DNA of 37,690 nt from CAWBCI01 sp963787195 (GCA_963787195.1 CAWBCI010000036.1:1-37690); one strand, 5' to 3'; positions 25,606 to 34,829 are shown, counted from the first letter of the stretch. The notes: a model not told the origin generated them from the letters alone. Translations and numbers: made by a program.

Positions 25606-26763
25606 TTAATTTGGCCAAAATTCAGGTTTGACTGTTACACCCCCAAAAAGTTTGCAATCAACGCATACATTAGCCAGGGTCTTAGGTATACCATGATCAT
25701 CAATATAATAGACTGGGTAACGGCTGGGATCATAAACGACCCATCCGAATCGCCCCAACAGTTGAGGCCCCTGACAGTTATCAATTGCATCAATGACAAG
25801 ATCCGGAACATCCTTAACAAATATCCGTTTAGTTCTCAATGAAGCTGCACTGAAAAAGCCCAATACATCCTGATCCGCTTGTGTAATATTATGGATATTG
25901 CCTTTAATTATAACTGGTTGCTGTTGATACAATCCGCCCTGCTCATCATTATTTTTGCGCATCTGGTCCCAATATGTATAAGCAGCTTCACTCAGGGAAT
26001 ATTGACTGATTAACATACTATACAGGTACTCCAGACGGGTAGTTTTATTATCCACAAAATTAAGTGGGAATTTTCTATATGAATTAGTTGAGTTGTTTAA
26101 AGTTGAAAGAGTAAAAATATACGGTGAGCGGCTTGTCATCCAGCAGGTATAATCTGAAGAATCCGGAGGAACTATATGATTAAAATTTCCATTATAGTAC
26201 CACTCCTTTGCAAAATCCGCATGATATTCCCAGGTCTCTACAATATCCCATCTGAAAAATCTACTATCTGATTCAGAAGCATTTAAATCGACATAAAAGC
26301 GAATCCCTTTCCGGGGATTATCCGGATCATTTGTAAGTATATCTTCCCTGAAATAATAAACCGAATCAATTTGAGGGCCTTCAGACATCTGATCATAGTC
26401 TGATTCAAGTTGGTCCCCTTCCGGAGTAATGATCCTGAGTTTGTAGGAATAACCGGGAACCAATCCTGACTGATCAATCCAAACCCGGTAATTTCCCTCC
26501 CCAGATTCCTCCGACTGGTACTCATTCCCCTGATCATCCGAAATTGTAAGTTCACAACCCAAAACAGGAATGTATTTGGGATTGGATACTGAAGTGGATT
26601 TAGAAATATTAATGAGCTGATAACCCTCCTGATCCGTAACCTGTCCTGTCACAACATATTTAAAAGTGTTGCCGGGTTTCAATTCGGGTGTATATGGCTT
26701 AATACAAGCTGTAATAAAAGCCATGATCAATATTATGTATACTAAGGTCTTAATCCGATGCAT
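25606..26763 (-). CDS. DUF4249 family lipoprotein
   Basis: A 385-residue lipoprotein with lipobox FITAC (Cys20). The N-terminal half is beta-rich and Ig-like, with FKYVVTGQVTDQEGYQLINI and VLGCELTISDDQGNEY. The C-terminal part contains FSAASLRTKRIFVKD and a Cys-rich end, NVCVDCKLFGG. This fits DUF4249, a Bacteroidota family commonly encoded next to TonB-dependent receptors. Here its start overlaps the receptor stop by 14 bases. By analogy with SusD it may be the surface or periplasmic partner of the receptor, but that is inference. Confidence 0.88.
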   Translation of the reverse strand: MHRIKTLVYIILIMAFITACIKPYTPELKPGNTFKYVVTGQVTDQEGYQLINISKSTSVSNPKYIPVLGCELTISDDQGNEYQSEESGEGNYRVWIDQSGLVPGYSYKLRIITPEGDQLESDYDQMSEGPQIDSVYYFREDILTNDPDNPRKGIRFYVDLNASESDSRFFRWDIVETWEYHADFAKEWYYNGNFNHIVPPDSSDYTCWMTSRSPYIFTLSTLNNSTNSYRKFPLNFVDNKTTRLEYLYSMLISQYSLSEAAYTYWDQMRKNNDEQGGLYQQQPVIIKGNIHNITQADQDVLGFFSAASLRTKRIFVKDVPDLVIDAIDNCQGPQLLGRFGWVVYDPSRYPVYYIDDHGIPKTLANVCVDCKLFGGVTVKPEFWPN

Positions 26764-29539
26764 AATTTCCCAGCTTAAAGATCCAGGTAATCGTGAAGAT
26801 AGGAACTCCGATAACCGAATACTGATAACTATTTATTCTACCATTCTCAGAAATATAATAGACTGAATAGGGATTTTCCCTACCGGTAACATTGTATAAG
26901 TTCAAAGTCAGTGAGCTATGAAGTAACTTGTGCCGTCTCAGGTTTCCTTCCAGGCTCAACGATAAATCAGTTCTGAAATAATCCGGAATGCGGTATTCAT
27001 TGCGTTTGGAATAATCTATATATGGAATACCGTTCACATAATAAATGGATGTGGGATAAGTGATAGGCTTTCCACTTTGATATGAAAGCACAGCCGAGAC
27101 TGTTACCCGACGGCTAAAATGATAATTCACAACTGCATCCACAACATGAGGTATATCATAATTGGCCGGATATGCTTCCCCGTTGTTAATCTTGTCCCAG
27201 GCCTGAGTCCCATTAACTTTTATTATGGACCTTGAATAAGTATATGCCAGCCAGCCATCGAGCCTGCGCCCATTTCGCCTGAGTAAGAATTCTGCACCAT
27301 AGGCTTTTTGTTTTCCGGGCAGGACCATAGTTTCGATGAGTGGTGTATTTAGAAAATCGGCCCCGTCTATAAACGCAGGCAATTCCGAGGTGGTTTTATA
27401 GTATAACTCAACAGAGGCTTCCAGGGCAAATTTGGGGAAAGTCCTGAAGACACCGGCCGATACCTGGTTACTGCGGGAAGGTTTCAGATGGTAATCTGCA
27501 AGTTTCCATTGTGTATTCGGGGCAATTGAAATGGTATTCGTGAGCATAAACAGGCTCTGATGCATTTGGTTGAACGCAAGTTTAACCGAACCTTCCGGAT
27601 CAGTTTCGATATTTACAGCTACTCTCAATTCAGGGGAAGTATACCAACGGATAGCCTGTCCATCCGAGAATTTTAATGTATCGCTAATATATCTGATATC
27701 CTTTGGCAGGCCCGAAGCATAAGTGTAAACTGTTTTAGGCCCCAGGGGGTTAAAGAGCCAGTATCTTATCCCGAGATTCAGGTTTATCCAGGGAAGAATA
27801 TCATAATTATCAGCCAGGTATAGGGAGCTTTCAAAACCTCTCTCTTTTCCAAGCATGATGGGAGACCTCAGTGAAGCTGCCCCGAAAGGCTTAACTGTTC
27901 CGCGATCCAGTTCGTAATATATAAAATCAAGGCCATATTCCAGGGAATTTTTATGGTTCAGGTTTTGACTGAAATCGGCTTTAGCTTCATAATGACCAAT
28001 ATTATAGCTATGTTCGTATGCATTTGAAGCCTGCAACTGATCAGTAGTTGTAAAGCCATATTGGGCACCTATCAGGGAAAAATCAGCCCGTAGCGATGTA
28101 CTGAAATTATGGCTGAAACTTAATGAAGCACCACTGTTTGAATACTTATATGTATTTATGTCAGATAAACGGAAATAATCTTCACTACGATAAAAAAACA
28201 ATGACATCTGAGTCTTTTGAAGATCATAATTAAGGCCTGCTGAAAAGTCATAGAAATTTGCCCGGCTGTTCTTGATGAGAGGGTCATCAATTTGGGCTAT
28301 TATCCAATCGGAATAAGTGGAACGGCCGCTTACAAAAAAACTGCAGGTATCTTTCTTCAGGGGACCTTCGACAATCAGGTTGGCGGCTACCGGACTCAGC
28401 CCTCCACGGGCCGTAAAATGTTTTCGGTTTCCCTGACGGGTAATGATATTGAAAACAGAGGATAAACGTCCGCCGTATTGCGCCGGAATATGTCCTTTAT
28501 AAATCGAAAAATCCTTGATGATATCCGCGTTAAATGCCGGAAAAAATCCAAACATATGGGAAGTATTGTATACGGGAACCTTATTGATATAGAATGCATT
28601 CTGATCGGCTCCTCCTCCCCTGACATTCAAACCGGCCGAGCCTTCTCCCACGCTCACAATGCCCGGGAGCATTTCAGAAACTTTCAGGATATCGCGTTCA
28701 CCCATCAACATGGGGATCTCTTTAATAGCCTGGCTTGATATCTTTTCCAGGCCAGGGTCTTTAAAACGTATATTCATCTGGCGGTCGCCATAAACGACGA
28801 CTTCCTGCATCTGAATTACCGACTTCTTCAATTTCACATTGAATTCCCCATCCGAGAGTACATCCAGCAAATATTTTATACTCTTGTATCCCAGGCAACT
28901 AAAGCGGGCAGTATATTTTCCGGGTTTCAGGACCATCGATAGAAAACCATTTTGATCTGTTGCAGTTCCGCTTCCGGTCTCTTCGAGGTACATTGTGGCT
29001 CCGATCACAGCTTCCCCGCTCTCCTGATCAGTAATACGGCCCAGGATTTTTGCGCTGGAATTGCTGTTCATGAGATCCTTCTTTCCGATACGTATAGTCT
29101 GGGTCACATCTGCTTTTCTTCCTTTTATATATCGCTCTTCACTCTCAGTGATGGATTTAGCAGATGTGGTGGATGTATCTACCTTTAGAGTCGCCAGGGT
29201 ATAATCGGGTAGGGATTCCAGAAGTTTTTTGCCTGGAAGGATGACTAGTTCACCCCGCCATTCCGATATTTCAAGACCCGATCCTTTGACAGCTAAATGA
29301 AGTGCGTCTCTTACACTAATGTCATTCGAATCAATTGTCACGCGGATATTACTCACCCAGACATCTTTATAATATACCCTGACCCCGCTTTCCTTAAAAA
29401 TGTAATCGCAAAATTCAGGGAAAGGCATATTATCCACATGACAGGATATATGCTGGTCAGGGCCCTCTGGAGGGAGCAAGAATCCAATGAATAGAAAATG
29501 CAGAAGAATGATAGCTTTTGTCATTCCTTTATAACTCAA
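26750..29539 (-). CDS. TonB-dependent receptor with N-terminal STN domain
   Basis: A 929-residue outer-membrane receptor. After a signal sequence comes an STN (secretin/TonB N-terminal) domain (about residues 31-105, with MPFPEFCDYIFKESGVRVYY and SVRDALHLAVKGSGLEI). A carboxypeptidase-like regulatory domain follows (ILGRITDQESGEAVIGAT). The plug has SAGLNVRGGGADQNAFYIN and PAQYGGRLSSVFNIITRQG, then a barrel of about 550 residues. STN domains usually signal through a FecR-like anti-sigma factor, but none is encoded nearby. The start overlaps the upstream gene by 11 bases; ATG 29524, five codons in, is an alternative. It probably imports an unknown ligand with the DUF4249 protein. Confidence 0.92.
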   Translation of the reverse strand: MSYKGMTKAIILLHFLFIGFLLPPEGPDQHISCHVDNMPFPEFCDYIFKESGVRVYYKDVWVSNIRVTIDSNDISVRDALHLAVKGSGLEISEWRGELVILPGKKLLESLPDYTLATLKVDTSTTSAKSITESEERYIKGRKADVTQTIRIGKKDLMNSNSSAKILGRITDQESGEAVIGATMYLEETGSGTATDQNGFLSMVLKPGKYTARFSCLGYKSIKYLLDVLSDGEFNVKLKKSVIQMQEVVVYGDRQMNIRFKDPGLEKISSQAIKEIPMLMGERDILKVSEMLPGIVSVGEGSAGLNVRGGGADQNAFYINKVPVYNTSHMFGFFPAFNADIIKDFSIYKGHIPAQYGGRLSSVFNIITRQGNRKHFTARGGLSPVAANLIVEGPLKKDTCSFFVSGRSTYSDWIIAQIDDPLIKNSRANFYDFSAGLNYDLQKTQMSLFFYRSEDYFRLSDINTYKYSNSGASLSFSHNFSTSLRADFSLIGAQYGFTTTDQLQASNAYEHSYNIGHYEAKADFSQNLNHKNSLEYGLDFIYYELDRGTVKPFGAASLRSPIMLGKERGFESSLYLADNYDILPWINLNLGIRYWLFNPLGPKTVYTYASGLPKDIRYISDTLKFSDGQAIRWYTSPELRVAVNIETDPEGSVKLAFNQMHQSLFMLTNTISIAPNTQWKLADYHLKPSRSNQVSAGVFRTFPKFALEASVELYYKTTSELPAFIDGADFLNTPLIETMVLPGKQKAYGAEFLLRRNGRRLDGWLAYTYSRSIIKVNGTQAWDKINNGEAYPANYDIPHVVDAVVNYHFSRRVTVSAVLSYQSGKPITYPTSIYYVNGIPYIDYSKRNEYRIPDYFRTDLSLSLEGNLRRHKLLHSSLTLNLYNVTGRENPYSVYYISENGRINSYQYSVIGVPIFTITWIFKLGNYASD

Positions 29540-30221
29540 TACAATATGAAATCAATTTATACATTTCCAGGTCAGAAGCTTTTTTCACACTGATCCTGTG
29601 CTGCCGTAGATATTTTTTTATTGCTTCCTGATTCCCAGATTTGAAGATAGATACATATCCCTTGTTATTCTTATATCGAATAATACGACCTTCAATATTA
29701 ATAAAAGATGTTTTCAGAGGAGCTGAAAAAATATAGTTTAGAGTGCCAGCATGTTCCAGATTTAAGTCCTTCCTCCATGAATATAATATTCTAATGGATG
29801 AATCTCCAATTACCTGGTAAATATGCGGAACACTGTCAGTCCCAGCAATCAATTCAAAATTCCTGTTTCCAATTCTGAAACTGTTCAGCCATGCTTTGGA
29901 AATCTCAAGGATACTTTCAGCCCCAACTAAATCGTGATAGCTCAGAAGTAATTGTTGATTGAAAATATCATAATTGAGATCCACATCCTTAAATTGGGTT
30001 CCCCGGATACTTACTTCCCCCCTGCTGAATTCCCTGCCTGAAAGAAACTGGTTACCATTTGTGGAAGAAGGAACAAAATATGTATAGACCCTGCCATTGT
30101 ATAATAATGGATCAAGCCCATAAATTTTATCAGCTTCATTTTGTAAAACCTGTGCAAAGGATCTGGAAAAAACAGAACTAAAAAGAACAATAAACAAGCT
30201 TATCAAAAATTTAAATTTCAT
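29529..30221 (-). CDS. Secreted protein of unknown function, first gene of the TonB/DUF4249 operon
   Basis: A 230-residue protein with a clear signal peptide (FLISLFIVLFSSVFSRSFAQ). The mature part has no family that I recognise. It contains ADKIYGLDPLLYNGRVYTY and SIRGTQFKDVDLNYDIFNQQ, and a lysine/arginine-rich C-terminal segment (EAIKKYLRQHRISVKK). It is probably periplasmic. Its 3' end overlaps the TonB receptor start by 11 bases, so the two are likely translationally coupled and functionally linked. It is separated from the upstream M23 peptidase gene by 63 bases. Confidence 0.8.
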   Translation of the reverse strand: MKFKFLISLFIVLFSSVFSRSFAQVLQNEADKIYGLDPLLYNGRVYTYFVPSSTNGNQFLSGREFSRGEVSIRGTQFKDVDLNYDIFNQQLLLSYHDLVGAESILEISKAWLNSFRIGNRNFELIAGTDSVPHIYQVIGDSSIRILYSWRKDLNLEHAGTLNYIFSAPLKTSFINIEGRIIRYKNNKGYVSIFKSGNQEAIKKYLRQHRISVKKASDLEMYKLISYCIEL

Positions 30222-30284
30222 CCTATTTGTCCCGTCTTCTTGTTGAATAAATAAGTTTTTAAAGTTAAACTTTTTCTTTAAATT

Positions 30285-31562
30285 CTATGGAGTTGAAGAA
30301 ATATTATTGGGAGATTTAATCGGAATTTCCTTCAGAACATTGATCAGGCTGTCGCGCATCTGATTAAATGCTGGTATATTAACCTTATCTACAGGTTTGG
30401 CAGGGGGGGATTCAACTTTCAGGGGATCAATGGGTTTCCCGTTCCTGTAAATCCTGAAATCCAGATGTGGCCCTGTTGCAAGACCTGTCCGTCCGACATA
30501 TCCTATAAGTTGTCCCTGCCTCACTCTTGAACCCACTGAAATACCTTTTGCAAATCCGTTCAGGTGCATATAAGTGGTGCTATAGGTTCCGTTGTGTTTA
30601 ATTTTGATATAATTACCACCACCCTTGTAGTCCCAGCCCTTCGCTATTACTGTGCCGTCGCCGATGGTGTGAACCGGGGTCCCGATATCGGCTGCATAAT
30701 CCACACCCATATGCGGCCGGCGGATTTTCAAAACAGGATGGTAGCGGCTGTATGAGAATTTGGAACTGATGCGTTTGAATTTCAGAGGAGCCTTCAGGAA
30801 AGTCCGCTGCAGGCTTCCGGCCTGATCATCAAAATAATCATACTTCCCGTTTTGCTCAAAACCAAAAGCATAATAATCCTTTTTCATATTATTGAAATCA
30901 GCCGCAATTACCTTTCCGATGCCAATAGAATTGCTGTCAACCATCATCTCTTCATAAATGATCCTATAATAATCATCCTTCTGTATCCCAAAAAAATCAA
31001 TGGTCCAGGCATAGATTTCAGATAATTCATTGGCCAGGTTCGGATCAGCCCCCTGATCAGCCAGAGAGTTCCATAAAGAACTTTTTATAGTTCCGGAAAC
31101 ATACCTGATAACTGTCTGAACTGGTTTGTTCCGGACATAAACAGATATGCTGTCGTGCATTGAAAATACAATATATGAAGTTAGATCCTCTTCATAGATT
31201 AAATAATAAACCTGCGGGATGGAATCCTTTGAAAGGATCATGGTATAATTATTCCCGCTCCGGATTTTTCTTACATCAAATACAGGAGAGGAGGCTTGTG
31301 CCAGCTTGTAAACCACATCAGGTCCCACGCCATACTGATCAAGTATATCGGATAAAGATTGGTTTTTCTTTACCTGTTCATTAATTAAGGTCAGGGAATC
31401 GACAATTATACCATATTCAATTTTCGGAGGGCTTTGATCTTCTTCTGCAGTTTCAGGAGGATTTTCATGAACCCGGGGGATGAAAATGTTAATTATTAAA
31501 GTGACAAGGATTGCCAGAAGTATCAATAAAACAGGGAACAGGATTATCCTCTTTATCTTCAT
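30285..31562 (-). CDS. M23 family peptidoglycan endopeptidase, membrane-anchored
   Basis: A 425-residue LytM/M23-type protein. One N-terminal membrane segment (about residues 5-27) anchors it with the enzyme in the periplasm. A linker and a beta-rich middle region (residues ~50-260) precede the peptidase domain (~265-390). Key residues are His284 and Asp288 in RRPHMGVDYAADIGTPV, then YMHLNGFAKG, and GPHLDFRIYRNGKPIDPLKV. The usual H-x-H ends in Asp here (His366-Leu-Asp368), replacing a zinc-ligand His. The domain layout resembles MepM/NlpD-like cell-wall hydrolases. A TATTTTTG promoter element lies at 31596-31603 (complement). Confidence 0.9.
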   Translation of the reverse strand: MKIKRIILFPVLLILLAILVTLIINIFIPRVHENPPETAEEDQSPPKIEYGIIVDSLTLINEQVKKNQSLSDILDQYGVGPDVVYKLAQASSPVFDVRKIRSGNNYTMILSKDSIPQVYYLIYEEDLTSYIVFSMHDSISVYVRNKPVQTVIRYVSGTIKSSLWNSLADQGADPNLANELSEIYAWTIDFFGIQKDDYYRIIYEEMMVDSNSIGIGKVIAADFNNMKKDYYAFGFEQNGKYDYFDDQAGSLQRTFLKAPLKFKRISSKFSYSRYHPVLKIRRPHMGVDYAADIGTPVHTIGDGTVIAKGWDYKGGGNYIKIKHNGTYSTTYMHLNGFAKGISVGSRVRQGQLIGYVGRTGLATGPHLDFRIYRNGKPIDPLKVESPPAKPVDKVNIPAFNQMRDSLINVLKEIPIKSPNNISSTP

Positions 31563-31595
31563 GCTTAGAATGCTTAGAATTCAATATAGTCAGGA

Positions 31596-31603
31596 CAAAA
31601 ATA
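31596..31603 (-). promoter_or_regulatory. -7 promoter element for the M23 peptidase gene
   Basis: TATTTTTG on the minus strand lies 34 bases before the start at 31562. No -33 TTG is evident. It may drive the peptidase and the five-gene region beyond. Confidence 0.45.
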
Positions 31604-31691
31604 TAATTATTGTTAAGATTGGAGAGGACAAGCAGGAAAATCTGGTAAAAGAATTATACGAAAGAAATCTTACAAAGGAAACATTACAGAT

Positions 31692-32291
31692 TTACACCTT
31701 TGACAGTGAATAAGATTCAGAAACTTCCTTACCCTTTCTCAGGGCCATAATATTTTGATCTATTATATCTTTTCCCTTGGATTTAAAAATGGCTGAAATT
31801 GCATTTTCAATCTCAGACTGGGCAATTTCCAGGTAAGGCAAAGCCGCCCCCAGTATGACCATATTAGCTGAACGAAGGAAACCCAAATCTTTGGCAATTG
31901 GTTCAGCATCAATAAGAATATGATTTTTAACTTTCCTTATTTCATTATAAATTTCTCCTATTTCAGGATAGTTCGAAATATTCACATAAGGAGTGCTGTT
32001 TGTAATGAGCCATCCGTTTTCTGACAGCCAGGGCAGATATCGGAGAGATTCCATAGGTTCGACCGAAATAATAAGATCGGCCTGACCGAAAGGTATCAGG
32101 TCAGACATTACAGCTTTGTCTGAAATCCTGAGATTTGAATGCACATCCCCTCCCCTTTGGCTCATCCCATGTACTTCAGCCTGTTTCAGAAAAAGCCCCC
32201 TGGAAAGGGCAGCTGATCCGATCACTGCCGCAATGGAGAGTATCCCTTGTCCGCCAACTCCTGATAAAATGATATCTTTTTTCATCCGCAA
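31692..32291 (-). CDS. iorB: Indolepyruvate oxidoreductase subunit beta
   Basis: A 199-residue gamma/beta-type 2-oxoacid oxidoreductase subunit. The GVGGQGILSIAAVIGSAAL motif, MSQRGGDVHSNLRIS and DLIISVEPMESLRYL are characteristic of IorB. With IorA it oxidatively decarboxylates aryl pyruvates such as indolepyruvate to aryl-acetyl-CoA, passing electrons to ferredoxin, in amino-acid fermentation. The gene lies 82 bases after iorA. An alternative start is the Met at residue 3. Confidence 0.92.
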   Translation of the reverse strand: MRMKKDIILSGVGGQGILSIAAVIGSAALSRGLFLKQAEVHGMSQRGGDVHSNLRISDKAVMSDLIPFGQADLIISVEPMESLRYLPWLSENGWLITNSTPYVNISNYPEIGEIYNEIRKVKNHILIDAEPIAKDLGFLRSANMVILGAALPYLEIAQSEIENAISAIFKSKGKDIIDQNIMALRKGKEVSESYSLSKV

Positions 32292-32373
32292 TAGTTTAAT
32301 TATTTTCTGTGGACGGATAAACCCACATTAAAACCGGGTTAAACTTTCTGTATATACTCATGAACAAGAAGCA

Positions 32374-34005
32374 TCAATCATTTTCCTGAATGATCTGCTG
32401 TTCCTTTTTCTTTTTCGCATCCCTCAGCCGGCGGGCTGCTGTCTGTATACATTCCCGCCTTGGAATAATTACCGAGACTCCATCGTATTGAATTTCACGA
32501 CTAATCACATCCATATTCTCCTGGTGGTATTTAGGGGAAGGATTCAGGATATGGATATGATCTTTTTCCACACCTATCCCAAGGCATATATCTTCGATCT
32601 TCCCCAGGGCTGAGCTTTTTTGTCCTCCTGTCATCGCCGTAGTTGCATTGTCGAGAATCATCACAGTGATAGGTGTCTGATCATTCACAGCATCCAGCAA
32701 GCCCGTTATGCCGGAATGGGTAAAGGTTGAATCTCCTATGACCGCCACGGCCGGAATGAATCCGGCATCCGCGGCGCCTTTGGCCATGGTTATGGAGGCT
32801 CCCATATCCACACAGGTGTTGATAGCGCCATATGGTTCCAGGGCGCCCAAAGTATAACATCCTATGTCGGAGAAAACCCTTCCTTTTGCAAATTTATCCA
32901 ATGCTTCATTCAAGGCATTATAGGAATAAATGTGAGGGCAACCCTTACAAAGTGAGGGTGGCCTCATTTTAACCACCTCGGGGATTGGCTGCCCGGTCTG
33001 GTCCTCAAGGGAAAGTGCCCGTGCAACTATATTAGGATTTAATTCCCCGTCACGGGGGACCGTTCCGTCGAGCCGGCCGAGTATTCTTTTACCCTTATCC
33101 AGCATTCCCCGGAGCATTTCTTCTATAAAAGGACTGCCTTCCTCCAGCAATAACAAAGTATCACACTCATCATACAATTTCCGGATCAAATCTTTAGGCA
33201 GTGGATATTGCCCTATTTTCACCAATGGATACAATAATTGTTTTTCCTGGAAATTCTCCATAAGATAATTGTAAGCCAGGCCGCTCACAATAATTCCCAG
33301 GCTTTTATCCGGTCCGTCAATATATTTATTAAAACCTGATTTCAATGAATCGTCTTCAAATAAAACCTGGTTCCTCAGTAAATTCTTATATTGTTTGCGG
33401 GCATTTGCCGGTAAAAGAATGAACTGTTTAGGATTTCCGGGAAGATGTATTTCATTTTGTGGCCTTGGATCCTTACATTCGACCCCGGACCTGGAATGGG
33501 CCAGGCGTGTAGTTATCCTTAAAAGTACCGGAATTCCGAATTTCTCTGAAATCTCGAAACCATGCCATACCATGTCATAGGCTTCCTGCTGATTTGCCGG
33601 TTCCATCATTGGGACCATGGCAAATTTTCCATAAAACCTTGAATCCTGTTCATTCTGGGAAGAATGCATCGACGGATCATCAGCAGCGATAACAATCAGT
33701 CCTCCATTAGCTCCAGTAATAGCAGAGTTCACAAATGCATCAGCTGCGACATTTAGGCCCACATGTTTCATGCATACCATGGTTCTTTTACCGGCGTAGG
33801 ACATTCCCAGGGCTGATTCCATGGCAGTCTTCTCATTTGCCGACCAGCCTGCCCTGATCTTTTTCTCCCGGGCCTCAGCAGAATGCATAACATATTCGGT
33901 AATTTCAGTGGACGGCGTTCCGGGATAAGCGTATATTCCGGAAATTCCCGCATCGATGGCCGCCTGTGCAATGGCTTCATCTCCAAGCAAGAGCAACTTG
34001 CGCAT
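32374..34005 (-). CDS. iorA: Indolepyruvate ferredoxin oxidoreductase subunit alpha, without C-terminal ferredoxin domain
   Basis: A 543-residue thiamine-diphosphate enzyme subunit. The N-terminal pyrimidine-binding region has LLLGDEAIAQAAIDAG and AYPGTPSTEITEYV. The C-terminal TPP domain has PSLCKGCPHIYSYNAL, DIGCYTLGALEPYG, and GDSTFTHSGITGLLDAVND with the conserved GD...N metal site. It catalyses ferredoxin-linked oxidation of indolepyruvate and related aryl pyruvates. The protein stops at KKKEQQIIQEND. The two-cluster ferredoxin domain (CxxCxxC-type) that ends many IorA proteins, which are usually above 600 residues, is absent. The start is ATG 34005; a TACATTTG -7 element lies upstream. 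Confidence 0.93.
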   Translation of the reverse strand: MRKLLLLGDEAIAQAAIDAGISGIYAYPGTPSTEITEYVMHSAEAREKKIRAGWSANEKTAMESALGMSYAGKRTMVCMKHVGLNVAADAFVNSAITGANGGLIVIAADDPSMHSSQNEQDSRFYGKFAMVPMMEPANQQEAYDMVWHGFEISEKFGIPVLLRITTRLAHSRSGVECKDPRPQNEIHLPGNPKQFILLPANARKQYKNLLRNQVLFEDDSLKSGFNKYIDGPDKSLGIIVSGLAYNYLMENFQEKQLLYPLVKIGQYPLPKDLIRKLYDECDTLLLLEEGSPFIEEMLRGMLDKGKRILGRLDGTVPRDGELNPNIVARALSLEDQTGQPIPEVVKMRPPSLCKGCPHIYSYNALNEALDKFAKGRVFSDIGCYTLGALEPYGAINTCVDMGASITMAKGAADAGFIPAVAVIGDSTFTHSGITGLLDAVNDQTPITVMILDNATTAMTGGQKSSALGKIEDICLGIGVEKDHIHILNPSPKYHQENMDVISREIQYDGVSVIIPRRECIQTAARRLRDAKKKKEQQIIQEND

Positions 34006-34047
34006 ATTAATTATCTTGAGTTTTAAACATCTTCTTTGCTTACCTGA

Positions 34048-34055
34048 CAAATGTA
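34048..34055 (-). promoter_or_regulatory. -7 promoter element for iorAB
   Basis: TACATTTG on the minus strand fits TAnnTTTG, 43 bases upstream of ATG 34005, and overlaps the extended ORF that begins at 34050. Confidence 0.45.
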
Positions 34056-34186
34056 ATCATTTTATTTTTTCGGAAAGCCGGGCAATCAATCTACATTGAT
34101 TTTAAATAAGCCAGACCTTGATTTGCGATATGTTAAAATAATTTACAAGTAGATAATTTTACTGTCACGATACCGTTATTTCAGGA

Positions 34187-34785
34187 ATGAATTTTCTGGC
34201 ACATCTATATTTATCGGGTAAGGATGAAGAAATCATGATTGGAAACTTCATTGCAGATGCTGTGAAAGGAAATGTCATTAATAGTTTCAGTTCCGGCATC
34301 CGGAATGGTATCATCCAGCACCGTGAAATTGACCGATTTACCGATCAGCATCCGGTCTTCCGCCAGAGCTGTGCCCGTCTCACTCCTAAATATCATAAAT
34401 ACTCAGGAGTAATTGTTGATTTGTATTACGATCACTTTCTTTCGCTTCATTGGAACAAATATTCAATGGATGATATACATGAATTTGTTTCTAAGGTTTA
34501 TAGCCTGCTTATTCAGCAATTCAACATATTACCTCCACGTTCAAAGCGCATACTTCCCTTTATTGTCAGTCAGAACTGGCTGGTAGGATATGCCAACCTG
34601 GACGTCCTGCAAAGAGTTTTTGAGGGTATGGCCCGGCGAACCAAATTTGATTCGGGAATGGAAAACGCGGTATCGGATCTGAAGCTGGATTATCATGCTT
34701 ATGAGCAGGAATTTCATAGCTTCTTTCCTGAAATCATCAAACATATGGATGAATTCCGGAAAAAGGAAATCTTCCCGGATGGCAT
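34187..34785 (+). CDS. acpH: ACP phosphodiesterase (AcpH) family protein, native 3' end lost
   Basis: The Bacteroidota-type part spans about 200 codons and starts MNFLAHLYLSGKDEE. MIGNFIADAVKGN holds the conserved metal-binding Asp region, with HREIDRFTDQHPVFRQ and YSGVIVDLYYDHFLS after it. These fit the AcpH family, which removes the 4'-phosphopantetheine arm from acyl carrier protein and is normally ~190-200 residues long. Family-like sequence ends around EFRKKEIFPDG. Beyond 34786 the frame continues about 49 codons into unrelated high-GC repeat sequence to a stop at 34933. The native stop codon has apparently been replaced by the junction, so at most a few C-terminal residues are missing. 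Confidence 0.8.
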
Positions 34786-34800
34786 CTTGGCGCGAAAAGC
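34780..34800. other. Abrupt composition junction, probable chimeric join
   Basis: Left of about 34,786 the sequence is AT-leaning with Bacteroidota genes. Right of it the sequence is roughly 70% GC by eye, with Planctomycetota-type genes and many frame breaks. The change falls inside the AcpH frame and coincides with the first copy of a high-GC repeat. Confidence 0.85.
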
Positions 34801-34829
34801 CCCCGGCCCCGTTGCGAATCACGGCCGGC
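34787..34829 (+). repeat. High-GC direct repeat, copy 1
   Basis: The unit begins TTGGCGCGAAAAGC and ends CACGGCCGGC. It is nearly identical to copy 2 at 34881-34925 (two-base gap and one substitution) and begins at the composition junction. Confidence 0.9.

Noticed and set aside
31561..31713. 50-codon + strand ORF starting MLRMLRIQYSQDKN between the M23 and iorB genes
   Set aside because: The composition looks protein-like, but it covers the M23 promoter, overlaps the iorB stop by 22 bases and has no promoter or start signal of its own. Too weak to call.
34051..34186. Search for a tRNA or small RNA between iorA and acpH
   Set aside because: No cloverleaf, T-loop motif or strong hairpin was seen. 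It holds only the iorA promoter element and AT-rich sequence.
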